Assembly: GCA_949358305.1 (NCBI GenBank)
Contig: OX442315.1
Span: 3,782,001 to 3,846,000 of the forward strand
Origin: Strigamia acuminata
Taxonomy: Eukaryota; Arthropoda; Chilopoda; Geophilomorpha; Linotaeniidae
DNA: 64,000 nucleotides
Direction of reading: 5' to 3'
In this document: in pieces, positions 50,201 through 63,090 of the stretch
Numbering within the stretch: the first letter of the stretch is position 1
Layout of the letters: each line of letters opens with the position of its first letter
Notes under the pieces: model-generated
The model's input: the letters and a program-made list of their open reading frames with translations, nothing else
Databases searched by the model: none
What the model was told of the DNA's origin: nothing
Position numbers and translations under genes: made by a program

Positions 50201-53200
50201 GATTTTTAGTGCATTCGTCGATTTACAGATCACTTGCGTAAGACGCGTGACGTCATATTTCTTAATCTAGTTCGGTTGTGTTCAAACTTCTAACCTTTTG
50301 TTTGGACCTTATTCTTGTGTTATGGATAGGTTTTAGAATTGATTTAGACTAATTTGGGGGTGATCTGTCGATTGGTTTGCTTTATTTTTGTCCCGGAACG
50401 GTCGTTTTGTCGTTTCGAGCGTTCGTTGTCGGTACGCACTTGTGCGCTGCTGACCGAGTTCATTCCGTTCGGCAAACGATTATTTTCAAGTGTTCTTTTA
50501 ATAAATAGTGCTTTTGTTGTAGGAAATTACATTTCCTAATGTTATTTTATTCAATACAGTGTGTATTCTTGATTTTATTCTTGTGTTGAAATTCAAATGT
50601 CGTGTTTTGCCGCTCTAGCGGATTTGAAGTGGGCGCCATGCTGGATTTCCCCGCTAATTTCTTTATTTATCCATTTCATTTGTCTTTTTGAAAATGAATA
50701 AACGCCCCGGCGTTTATGCGAGGCAAGCCATAGTTTTTGTAGGTTCTTTCCTGATTAGGGTTACTTGTGACGTGCACGCGCGAGCTCGCCTGAGGACGTC
50801 AAAAAAAGCTCAAAAACGCCCCAAAACGCCTGAAAATCGCGCAACTCGAAGCAAAAAATTACAGTTTGAATTCAAATCAAAACTAACCACAAATACATGC
50901 TACAATTAGGTAAATTTTCAAATTTTTTATCAATAAATGATGACTTTCAAGAAGTATGACAACATTTGACAAAATTTAGACCAGTTGCATTTAAAAACTA
51001 AAATATTTTGTGTTTTACTTCAATTTTAAACCAAAAATGACGTCATTTTTTGTTTAAACCGGCGTTTATTTGAGGCAAACACGCCGCTGAGAACGCCAAA
51101 AAATGCTCAAAAACACTCCAAAAGGCCTGAAAATCGCGCAACTTGAGGCAAAAAATTAATTTTTCATCTTTGTTTCAACTTTTGTGACGTTTAAAATTGT
51201 GTTTTCAAGTTTTATGCCTCAAGTTGCATTGTCATCTGGCGTTTTGGGGCGTTTTGGGGCGTTCGCAGGCGTTTGCACGCGTTTTTTGGCGTTGTCACTC
51301 ACTCAAGTGGCCATTTTTAGCCAATTTTCGAAGTAAAAATGGCCTTTTTTTATTAAAATGGCCATTTTCAGCCATTTGTCATAGTAAAAATGGCCATTTT
51401 CAGCCATTTTTTATAGTAAAAATGGCCATTTTTCATCCAAAATGGCCGTTTTTCATCCAAAATGACCATTTTTATCATTGACACGCTATAAAAATGTAAC
51501 GTTTCAATGGCGTTTTGACGGAACCGGTAAGTTTTGAAATTTCCCGTGTCCCGTTATTGTGACTCCTCGTCCGGTTTCTCAGAACCGAAACCCTAATACA
51601 GGTGAATTAGTGACGCCTAATTTGTTTTAACAAATAAAGCAAACAACATCTCGCCTCACTTCCAGTCTTGAAAATTAGTAAACGCCCCGGCGTTTATTCG
51701 AGGCAAGCCGTTGTTTTTACAGTAATTTCCTGGTTAGGGTTATTTTTTTTTTAACTCTTGAAGAAATAAGTTTGTTTTTTTCTCGCCTGCACGCGCGAGC
51801 TCGCATGAGAATGCTAAAAAATAAGCAAAAACGTTCTAAAACGCCCCAAAACGCTTCAAAATGCTCCAAAAAGCCTGAAAATCGTGCCACTCAAAGCAAA
51901 AAATTATGTTCGCATGTTTTTTGCCTCAAGTTGCACGGTTATCTGGCGTTTTGGTGCGTTCTTGGGGCGTTTTGGTGCGTTCTTGGGGCGTTTTCGGGCG
52001 TTTTTTTGGCGTTGTCACTCACTCCCGCACTTTGCTGTCTTGTTTATTACAATTTGGTTTAGCTGTTGTATTTATTTTTATTTGTTTTATGGTTATTTAA
52101 TGTGTTTTTGTAGCATTCAAAATGTTTTGTTGCCTAATTTCTCGTTTTGGCGCCAACTGTTTGTTTGACAACGCCGTGTCAGAATTTAGGGATGATTCTG
52201 CTTTGGTTTCTAATTAAAAAAAAAATGTTGTTTTAATTTCAATTGTAACTGCTTATTATAACGTTATTATTAGTATTTTGTAAAGGTTCATTCTTTTTCC
52301 ATGTTAATAAAAAATGAAGTAACTTTCGGTGAAAAAAAAAACAGTTAAATGCGGATCAAAATTAAACACACACGAGAAGTTTAATAAACGTCCCGGCGTT
52401 TATTCAAGGCAATACGGTACATTTGTGAAACCCAACTTGGAACCCGAAAATAACGTGGGGCCGTCTGAACACCTGGATTTGAATTTTCGTCTACGCGCGC
52501 GCCGACGCATGGGGAATGCGGGGTGGGGTTCCTTCCCAGTGTTCCGAACGAGTCAATTTCACCCCGAAAATATCCCGAAATTGCTGATACATGCATTTCG
52601 AGCCAGAAATATTGATCTTCATGTAAATTTTGATTGTTTAGCTTTTTTTTGAAATTTTACAAATTTTCCTCATCTCCTGCCTTCTTCGCTCATTTAACAC
52701 CAAAATGGCCTGCATTGAGGATTTTTCCCATAATCCTTTTCACACGTATGGAGCGCAAACAGTCGCAATAAATGAAATCAGCGGAATTCGGCCTTGAGTT
52801 TGCGACGCCATCTTGAATACGAGTAACAGCACAGTATGGTGTCAATTATTCGAACTGATCGTAAGGCATGGGACAAAAATTGATTAAAAACGAACAAACA
52901 TGATTAAAAATCAACAAAAATCGACTGAAATCGGACAATAATCAATTCAGAATGACAAATAACGATTAAAATTGGCAAAAATTGTCACAAATAGAGAAAA
53001 ACCGATTAAAAATCAGCAAGAAACCAATAGAAATTGATAAAATCAAATAAAAATTAACAAATATCCATTTTGTTTGCTTTTAAACAAATTAAGAACTTTG
53101 AAAACACACGACAATTTTAAACAGTAAACACCGGGGTCAAATAAGCGCCGCTACTCGTTTAAACACCGGGGAGGTGTTAGTGAAGTGCCTCGAGTGGAGA

Positions 53201-53703
53201 AATTAATAAACGCTCGAGGCACCACGGTAGGCTTATTAAACACAAAATATGAAACGCTCGATCTTCAACAGGCGCACACGCCCGAGAACACCTCGGCATG
53301 CCTCAGCACTCTCCAAGAAACAAGAAAAACCAAGGCAAAAAAAAAAAAATACACCAAAATTAGGACTAAAATCAAACACACATGGGGCCCGGAAGATTGA
53401 TAACATCCCGGCATATATTCAAGGCAGTACGCCATGTTTTTTCCACCATTTTGTAAGTTTATTTCAATATTCATAAAGTTTATTGCTTTTTGTATCATTA
53501 GTAGTATTCCCTTGTGTGATGTGGTTTTATAAATATCACACACAACTGCTTCTGCTGTTTTCTTCACGTTTATGCTTCGTGTATGCACGTGAAGCCCTCG
53601 CACATCTTTTGAGCACCTGTACACATTTGGACACGCTCAAGGTGCTACATCGCGCGCTCAAACGCACTAGATCGCGCGCGCAAACGCGCTACATCACGCA
53701 TAT

Positions 53704-54095
53704 TAGGGATAAGAACGGACCGGGATAGGGACTGGACTGGTAATGTTTGCCCTATGCGGATACGGGACGGGACGGGATTACAGTTGCTAAATTCGTACTG
53801 CGAGGCGGAGACAATTTTCTAATTCCAGTTGTTATTTATCACTATTAAGCCTAATATTGAGCCTGATAATGCTAAAATAAAGTAAATAAACAACAACAAC
53901 AAACTCATTATTAAAAGTAAATTACACTGTATGACCAAAATATTGTTGTTTCTTTACTTTATTTTAGCATTATTAGGCCTAATATTAGGCTTAATACTGA
54001 TTTATTTCAATTATGCAATCATACGCGCGTATTACGCTAACGTAATGGACCCGGGACGGGTCGGGACCCGAAAATTGGTCCCGTTCTCATCCCTA
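53704..54095. mobile_element. hAT-like MITE in block B (392 bp)
   Basis: Same element and same ACGCATAT duplication (53696-53703, 54096-54103) as in block A, so it inserted before the block was duplicated. Confidence 0.85.
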
Positions 54096-56102
54096 ACGCA
54101 TATATATCGCAGACATATCGCGCCCACGACAAAGCACAAACCCATGGCAGTCACCAAAGAATATTTACGCCGCTTCCACGCACGTTTTATTTTCTCACAG
54201 GCCTCTACACATTTAACTTGCGCGCGCACTTGCTACGTGCTCGTGTGGTCACAATAAATACCTAATTTTCATTAAAATAACGAATGAACGAAATCACTTC
54301 AACCACACTTGCTACGGTCGACGCATCGACGGCGATTCGCATGCGTTACCGAAAATACCGATAAAAAATCGCAGAAAACACTAATCCCGACCCAAAAACC
54401 GCCAAAATTACCCTCAACACACGCCAACAACCTTCCACCACTTAAATTACACCGGAAAAAAACAATTTCAAACCGAAAAATCAACAAAAAAGGCCAAAAA
54501 AATATTGCAAACAAAGAGAAAAGATCAATTATCGAGGCAAATCCCCACCACAAAACAACGCATCGCCGGTATACACTTAAGCGTACAGTGCACAACACTA
54601 CTGTTTATTTTCAATGATCCAATAAATAAAATTTGAAACAAAGTTGAGTGGAATTGTACGTTTCTTGTATATTAAAGGTTTTATTTTGTTTGTTTACACT
54701 TAATTTTTTTTTTCCATCATAGAATGGCGACTCGATACTTTTGTAGCTCGAATTCACTTCGTAAACGTGGTCGGTGTTCATCACGCGTCAATGCGCTCGT
54801 GCAATAGTATAGGCGCGCATACGATTTGATGCGCGCAAAACTTGCAAAACTTGCACGGAATTTGGGCAATTTTTGACAAATTTCAGCAGATTTTTGCCTG
54901 TATTTGACAAATTTCAGAAGATTTTTGCCTATATTTGACAAATTTCAGAAGATTTCCTCAATCCTCAAACATTTGCTGAAATTTCTCATAAAATTTCTAA
55001 AATTAATTGAAATTTGTCTGAAATTTGTCTGGAATTTGTCAAATATTGTCAAAAATCCGTGGAAATTTGTCAAATACTGGCAAAAATCCATGTAAATTTG
55101 TCAAAAATTGCCATAATTCGGTGCAAATTGTGTTAGATATTGGAAAAATTTATTTTAACGCTTCCAACGCGCCAGTAAATCGCGCGTGCACACGCATGGA
55201 TTTTTCGTCATAGTTGGATGCGCGCAAACCTCACGTAACTTGCGCCAAAATTTGGCAATTTTTGACAAATTTCAGCAGATTTTTGCCAGTATTTGACAAA
55301 TTTCCACTGATTTTTGACAATATTTGACCCAACAACTGCGCCACGTTCCAGGCGCCGGTTTAGGCATTTTAGACCCGTTTTAGACCGTTTTAGATGGCGA
55401 AAACGTTCTCTCCATCATTTTCTACCCCTGGGTGAGGTTTTCAGCGTTCATGATTGATGAAAAAGCTGTTTTCTAACTAGCTGTCCCATTGCTAGTTTTG
55501 GCGTCAGGTTTTAGCAACCTTCCGATCCGACTCTGTCGTCTGCACGACCTCCAAGACTGTTTTAGGGTTAATTTGAGTCAAATAATTCATTCTGGGGGTT
55601 GTTTTGGGTTTTTTACAAGTGTGTTTTTGTAGTTTTTATTGGTTTCAAACATTGTCAATTCTTTATACAAGTGTAACTTTCATTTCTCTGTATTTTGAGA
55701 ACTTTGCATTGCAGCAAAGTTCATTTCTTGCCCCTTAATTATTGTGTAATTGTTGGTTTTCAAGCCCGTTTTTTAACAATAACTTTATTTGAAGTGCCTA
55801 TTGTTTCAGGCACGTGCTTCCACGTGCCTTTTATTGTTGAGCAATTTCTTGGGCAGTTGCGCTCCTGTTGCTAGCATTGCCGCGCGTTCTCCGCGCGCGT
55901 ACTCGCGCGTTTCGCATCACACACATTCGGGTTCAATGGCCTATCGCGGCGGCACATTGTGTGGCATAGCGCGGCACGTTGCAATTACGTGACGTGGCAC
56001 GTTGCTGTTACGTGACGCGATAGCCAGTATTTAAGCAGGGGATTCCATCATCGTTTACACAAATGCGCATTGCAACGTGGAGGCGCATTCGAGTCCTTTT
56101 CC

Positions 56103-59100
56103 CAAGCGTTGAAAAAGGACAAAACTCGTATTCGATTCGAAAGCGAATCGAATACGATTTTTGTCCTTTTTCAACGCAAAATTGTATTCGATTCGCTTTC
56201 GAATCGAATACGAGTTTTGCCCTTCTTCAACGCGAAATCGTATTCGACTCGCTTTCGAGTCGAATGCGAATTTTTCCCTTCTTCAACGCGAAATCGTATT
56301 CGACTCGCTTTCGAATCGAATACGAGTTTTGCCCTTCTTCAACGCGAAATCGTATTCGACTCGCTTTCGAGTCGAATGCGAATTTTGCCCTTCTTCAACG
56401 CGAAATCGTATTCGACTCGTTTTCGAGTCGAATGCGAATTTTGCCCTTCTTCAACGCGAAATCGTATTCGACTCGTTTTCGAGTCGAATGCGAATTTTGC
56501 CCTTCTTCAACGCGAAATCGTATTCGACTCGTTTTCGAGTCGAGTACGAATTTTGCCCTTCTTCAACGCAAAATCGTATTCGACTCGTTTTCGAGTCGAG
56601 TACGAATTTTGCCCTTTCTTTCTCAACGCGAAATCGTATTCGACTCGTTTTCGAGTCGAATACGAGATAGTCGATGACCCGTTCCCGGACTTTGACTCGT
56701 ACGACTCGTATTCGAGATGTATTCGAGATGTATTCGAATCGTATTCGAGTCGCATTCGAGATGGTCGATGATTTCCACTCGCTCGTATACGCGTTGTATA
56801 CGAGCTCGTATTTTGATCGTAATCGTAAACGAATCGTTTACAAGTTGTATACAAGTTGTATACGACGTGTATACACCTCGTATACGAACGAAGTTTGGAA
56901 AATCCACCGGACACTTACTACGACATGAAAACACATAGTAGTCACATACGTCTTATTTGGAAATTGTGTTTTCACAAACTTCGTTCGTATACGAGGTGTA
57001 TACACGTCGTATACGACTTGTATACGACTTGTAAACGATTCGTTTACGATTACGATCAAAATACGAGCTCGTATACAACGCGTATACGAGCGAGTGGAAA
57101 TCATCGACCATCTCGAATACGACTCGAATTCGATTAGTATTCGATTCGAATACGATTCGAATTCGATTCGAATACGAATACGATCAAAATACGAACTCGT
57201 AACAACTCGAATACGAGATAGTCGATGACCCGTTCCCGGACTTTGACTCGTACGACTTGTATTCGAGATGTATTCGAGATGTATTCGAATCGTATTCGAG
57301 TCGCATTCGAGATGGTCGATGATTTCCACTCGCTCGTATACGCGTTGTATACGAGCTCGTATTTTGATCGTAATCGTAAACGAATCGTTTACAAGTCGTA
57401 TACAAGTCGTATACAAGTCGTATACGACGTGTATACACCTCGTATACGAACGAAGTTTGGAAAATCCACCGGATACTTACTACGACATGAAAACACATAG
57501 TAGTCACATACGTCTTATTTGGAAATTGTGTTTTCACAAACTTCGTTCGTATACGAGGTGTATACACGTCGTATACGACTTGTATACGACTTGTAAACGA
57601 TTCGTTTACGATTACGATCAAAATACGAGCTCGTATACAACGCGTATACGAGCGAGTGGAAATCATCGACCATCTCGAATACGACTCGAATTCGATTAGT
57701 ATTCGATTCGAATACGATTCGAATTCGATTCGAATACGAATACGATCAAAATACGAACTCGTAACAACTCGAATACGAGATAGTCGATGACCCGTTCCCG
57801 GACTTTGACTCGTACGACTTGTATTCGAGATGTATTCGAGATGTATTCGAATCGTATTCGAGTCGCATTCGAGATGGTCGATGATTTCCACTCGCTCGTA
57901 TACGCGTTGTATACGAGCTCGTATTTTGATCGTAATCGTAAACGAATCGTTTACAAGTCGTATACAAGTCGTATACAAGTCGTATACGACGTGTATACAC
58001 CTCGTATACGAACGAAGTTTGGAAAATCCACCGGATACTTACTACGACATGAAAACACATAGTAGTCACATACGTCTTATTTGGAAATTGTGTTTTCACA
58101 AACTTCGTTCGTATACGAGGTGTATACACGTCGTATACGACTTGTATACGACTTGTAAACGATTCGTTTACGATTACGATCAAAATACGAGCTCGTATAC
58201 AACGCGTATACGAGCGAGTGGAAATCATCGACCATCTCGAATACGACTCGAATTCGATTCGTATTCGATTCGAATACGATTCGAATTCGATTCGAATACG
58301 AATACGATCAAAATACGAACTCGTAACAACTCGAATACGAGATAGTCGATGACCCGTTCCCGGACTTTGACTCGTACGACTTGTATTCGAGATGTATTCG
58401 AGATGTATTCGAATCGTATTCGAGTCGCATTCGAGATGGTCGATGATTTCCACTCGCTCGTATACGCGTTGTATACGAGCTCGTATTTTGATCGTAATCG
58501 TAAACGAATCGTTTACAAGTCGTATACAAGTCGTATACAAGTCGTATACGACGTGTATACACCTCGTATACGAACGAAGTTTGGAAAATCCACCGGATAC
58601 TTACTACGACATGAAAACACATAGTAGTCACATACGTCTTATTTGGAAATTGTGTTTTCACAAACTTCGTTCGTATACGAGGTGTATACACGTCGTATAC
58701 GACTTGTATACGACTTGTAAACGATTCGTTTACGATTACGATCAAAATACGAGCTCGTATACAACGCGTATACGAGCGAGTGGAAATCATCGACCATCTC
58801 GAATACGACTCGAATTCGATTCGTATTCGATTCGAATACGATTCGAATTCGATTCGAATACGAATACGATCAAAATACGAACTCGTAACAACTCGAATAC
58901 AAATCAAAGTCCGGGAAACAAAAATCGACCATCTCGTATACGATTCGAAAGCGAATCGAATACGATTTCGCGTTGAAGAAGGGCAAAATTCGTACTCGAC
59001 TCGAAAACGAGTCGAATACGATTTCGCGTTGAAGAAGGGCAAAATTCGCATTCGACTCGAAAACGAGTCGAATACGATTTTGCGTTGAGAAAGGGCAAAA

Positions 59101-59690
59101 TTCGCATTTGACTCGAAAACGAGTCGAATACGATTTCGCGTTGAAGAAGGGCAAAATTCGCATTCGACTCGAAAACGAGTCGAATACGATTTCGCATTGA
59201 AGAAGGGCAAAATTCGCATTCGACTCGAAAACGAGTCGAATACGATTTCGCGTTGAAGAAGGGCAAAATTCGTACTCGACTCGAAAACGAGTCGAATACG
59301 ATTTCGCGTTGAAGAAGGGCAAAATTCGCATTCGACTCGAAAACGAGTCGAATACGATTTCGCGTTGAAGAAGGGCAAAATTCGCATTCGACTCGAAAAC
59401 GAGTCGAATACGATTTCGCATTGAAGAAGGGCAAAATTCGCATTCGACTCGAAAACGAGTCGAATACGATTTCGCGTTGAAGAAGGGCAAAATTCGTACT
59501 CGACTCGAAAACGAGTCGAATACGATTTCGCGTTGAAGAAGGGCAAAATTCGCATTCGACTCGAAAACGAGTCGAATACGATTTCGCGTTGAAGAAGGGC
59601 AAAATTCGTATTCGATTCGAAAGCGAATCGAATACAATTTTGCGTTGAAAAAGGACAAAAATCGTATTCGATTCGCTTTCGAATCGAATA
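56103..59690. repeat. Palindromic satellite complex, copy B
   Basis: 56-bp units forward (56103-56660), three full ~562-bp palindromic units (period visible at 57225, 57787 and 58349), then 56-bp units inverted (58960-59690). The 562-bp unit folds around ACATGAAAACACATAGTAG. Apparent frames up to 482 codons are artefacts. Confidence 0.92.
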
Positions 59691-61370
59691 CGAGTTTTGT
59701 CCTTTTTCAACGCTTGGGAAAAGGACTCGAATGCGCCTCCACGTTGCAATGCGCATTTGTGTAAACGATGATGGAATCCCCTGCTTAAATACTGGCTATC
59801 GCGTCACGTAACAGCAACGTGCCACGTCACGTAATTGCAACGTGCCGCGCTATGCCACACAATGTGCCGCCGCGATAGGCCATTGAACCCGAATGTGTGT
59901 GATGCAAAACGCGCGAGTACGCGCGCGGAGAACGCGCGGCAATGCTAGCAACAGGAGCGCAACTGCCCAAGAAATTGCTCAACAATAAAAGGCACGTGGA
60001 AGCACGTGCCTGAAACAATAGGCACTTCAAATAAAGTTATTGTTAAAAAAACGGGCTTGAAAACCAACAATTACACAATAATTAAGGGGCAAGAAATGAA
60101 CTTTGCTGCAATGCAAAGTTCTCAAAATACAGAGAAATGAAAGTTACACTTGTATAAAGAATTGACAATGTTTGAAACCAATAAAAACTACAAAAACACA
60201 CTTGTAAAAACCCAAAACAACCCCCAGAATAAATTATTTGACTCAAATTAACCCTAAAACGGTCTTGGAGGTCGTGCAGACGACAGAGTCAGATCGGGAG
60301 GTTGCTAAAACCTGACGCCAAAACTAGCAAAGGGACAGCTAGTTAGAAAACAGCTTTTTCATCAAACATGAACGCTGAAAACCTCACCCAAGGGTAGAAA
60401 ATGATGGAGAGAACGTTTTCGCCATCTAAAACGGTCTAAAACGGGTCTAAAATGCCTAAACCGGCGCCTGGAACGTGGCGCAGTTGTTGGGTCAAATATT
60501 GTCAAAAATCAGTGGAAATTTGTCAAATATAGGCAAAAATCTGCTGAAATTTGTCAAAAATTGACCAAATTCCGTGCAAGTTTTGCAAGTTTTGTGCGCA
60601 TCAAGCCATGCGCGCCTATACTATTGCACGAGCGCATTGACGCGTGATGAAAACCGACCACGTTTACGAAGTGAATTCGAGCTACAAAAGTATCAAATCG
60701 CCATTCTAGTATGGAACAAGAAAAATTAAGTGGAAACAAACAAAATAAAAACTTTAATATACGAGAAACGTACAATTCCACTCAACTTTGTTTCAAATTT
60801 TATTTATTGGATCATTAAAAATAAACAGTAGTGTTGTGCACTGTACACTTAAATGTATACCGCAGTACAAGTACCGCGGTCCCGGTACTGCACCGGTACA
60901 CGTGAAAACGCGAGTTTCTCAAATTTAAAAAGTTGATGTCGGCGGCGATGCGTTGTTTTGTGGTGAGAATTTGCCTCGAGAATTGATCTTATCTCTTTGT
61001 TTGCAATATTTTTTTTGGCATTCTTTGTTGATTTTTCGGTTTGAATTTGTTTTTTTCCGGTGTAATTTGAGTGGTGGAAGGTTGTTGGGGTGTGTTGAGG
61101 GCAATTTTGGTTATTTGTTGATTTTTAATTGATTTAATCGTTTTCTGTTTGTTTTTGCTGGTTTTTAATCGATTTTTCTGTATTTTTGGTCAATTTTTAC
61201 CAATTGTAATTGTTATTTGTCATTCTGAATTGATTATTGTCCGATTTTATTCGATTATTGTCAGATTTCAGTCGATTTTTGTCGATTTCTAATCAATGTT
61301 TATACATTTCTTATCAAGTTTTGTATATTTTTGTTGATTTTTAATCATATTTGTTCCTTTTTAATCAAAG
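59691..61370. repeat. Inverted arm of block B
   Basis: The reverse complement of about 52870-56100 with internal deletions. For example 59827-60030 mirrors 55789-55992, and the AATCAATTTTTATC-type run at 61100-61370 mirrors ~52870-53050. The hAT-like MITE of the left arm is absent, and 60860-60920 carries a different CGGTAC-rich segment. Confidence 0.75.
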
Positions 61371-61765
61371 TCGAAAACGAGTTGTAAATGCGTTCGTATG
61401 CGACGCGAACGCGTGTTGGAGTCGATTCCAAGTTCGTATTCCATCGCGAACGCGCATTTGAGACGTAAACGAGTTTATCTTTTTCACTCTCGCTTGATCC
61501 CCCTTTATCGCGCCTCATTGCTCCTGTGAAAAAAAATATATGAGAATGCACAGAAATGAACCTTCCAATACTTACATGAAAATTGGCAACCTTGACACAA
61601 AACAGTCTATCGACACTCCCAACACCACCCCGGACATTTTTCGGAAGAGTTTGGTCCACCCGGAATCCGCAGAATAGTCTCCCCCGAAATGCGGATTTCG
61701 CGGACGCCAATCCGCGAAAAGGTTAAGCTGCACGCCGCTGTTCATGGGATTACCAACTATTGATA

Positions 61766-62332
61766 TACTCTAAACCGATACAACGTTGACCTAACTCCAG
61801 CCGTATCACTGGGGTAGTGGCACAAAAAAGTAGCCCATAACACCAAAATTGTACGAACTCCAGACATTGTGATCGATTACCAACACTTGTTTCATTGTCA
61901 AAGGTAAACCATGCTAACATTTTTTGATTGAATAAAAACAAGCAAAATGCTATGTTGCTGTGAAACAAATGTGTAACATGCAAGAACAACTTGGAAGTAT
62001 CTTAGGAAGTATCTTTATGCAATACGTCCAGGGGTTTATACACCCATGAAACAATAAAATGTTATGTGGACGTTTTACACACTTTGCATCATACGATGAA
62101 CTGCTACAATGCATGAGACTGGCGGGAATGTTTGTCAATCCAACACAAAACAGCAGGTTTAGCAAATTAAATAAACATTTTATTACCAATTATATAAAAT
62201 TCATCATTCTAATCACTTTTTACACTGAAATTCATTGAAAATAAACAGAACTACTTTTCCGCATAGTAGAGCACAGTCCACAGTTAGGCGTAATCCGGCT
62301 CAACCAATTGGGTATAGGTCAAGTTGAGAGTA
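61766..62332. mobile_element. TACTCT-type MITE at the right flank
   Basis: TACTCTAAAC and GAGAGTA termini flanked by TA. The interior shares GTGATCGATTACC and AAAAATTGTACG-like phrases with 7342-7670 and 13228-13647. Diverged; no coding sequence. Confidence 0.55.
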
Positions 62333-62363
62333 TAGTTTCAGTCATAAAGTGTATACCAGCTTG

Positions 62364-62996
62364 TGTTGTGGTGATTCGGCATCACCTGAAGAAGTAATTA
62401 GCGACGATTATCATGTTATTAATCCTCGCCACTAGAGCGCGCTAGAAATACCGACTAGACTGACTAGTCTCGTGTTTCTGCGAACCTGCATAATCAGAAG
62501 GATTTGCATATGACGTCATTTCCGGCTAATATATAACGCCAACGCTTGACCGGAAATATACTACAGTTACCACATTTCAGCAAGAGCACCATTCACCTCA
62601 CCTTTCAGGCCGTTTCACGGATTGATCGAGGACCGGTGCCCGCTGACCATTCAACTGTACAACAGCCACATTTATTTAGCGTAGCCAAACTACGCTAGAA
62701 TAAATATCCAAGCGATATTCGTTTAATTCGCACGAGAAAGCGAATTCTCGCGTGTTCGTTATAACACGTGGAAATAACCCTAGACAACAACACAGACCAC
62801 GCGTAGGACTAAACAATAGGATCTACCATTGTTTAGCGGCGACTCGTATTCGCAGAAGAATCCGAGGACCATCATTGGAATCACCTTAACCTTTACTGTA
62901 TTAGTAAGCGTGTTTAATAAAGCAGTATTATATCTTTTATTGTATTTCCCGAGTACTATTATTTATTATCTTTAACCACAAAGTCGAATCACGACA
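62364..62996 (+). repeat. 5' LTR of a third LTR retrotransposon (about 633 bp)
   Basis: Starts TGTTGTGG and ends CACGACA, directly before a primer binding site. It contains, in order, ATTTGCAT (62502-62509), TGACGTCA (62511-62518), TATATAA (62530-62536) and AATAAAGC (~62918), i.e. promoter and polyA signals in U3-R order. The 3' LTR is outside the window, so the borders rest on this logic only. Confidence 0.7.
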
Positions 62997-62998
62997 CG

Positions 62999-63016
62999 TG
63001 GGGGCCCGTCCGGGAT
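62999..63016 (+). promoter_or_regulatory. Primer binding site, tRNA-Pro type
   Basis: TGGGGGCCCGTCCGGGAT is complementary to a proline-tRNA 3' end; it differs at one base from the well-known tRNA-Pro site of some retroviruses (CTC for CCC). Confidence 0.75.
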
Positions 63017-63090
63017 AGAATTTGCTAACCTTACGACAAAACTTTAAATAATAACCGGGATCTTTCGACCGATCATTATATCGCAAGAAA

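Larger units (their letters stand above)
47206..61726. repeat. Non-coding block, copy B (14.5 kb), TTAA at both ends
   Basis: Bounded by TTAA-CCTTATGG (47206) and AAAAGG-TTAA (61723-61726), an arrangement like piggyBac-type elements, but no transposase is present. It matches copy A with rare substitutions and single-base indels up to ~56100. It then has its own satellite complex and, unlike A, an additional inverted arm of the preceding 3 kb. Confidence 0.8.

Noticed and set aside
39704-52652. Small frames conserved between block copies (e.g. 107 codons at 39704 and 52329)
   Set aside because: Conservation follows from the recent duplication of the whole block; no codon bias or features support coding.
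43440-59756. Very long open frames (up to 482 codons) reading RNRIRLVFESNANFALLQ-like repeats
   Set aside because: They occur in several frames on both strands of palindromic 56-bp and ~560-bp satellites. The unit simply lacks stops; no protein is implied.
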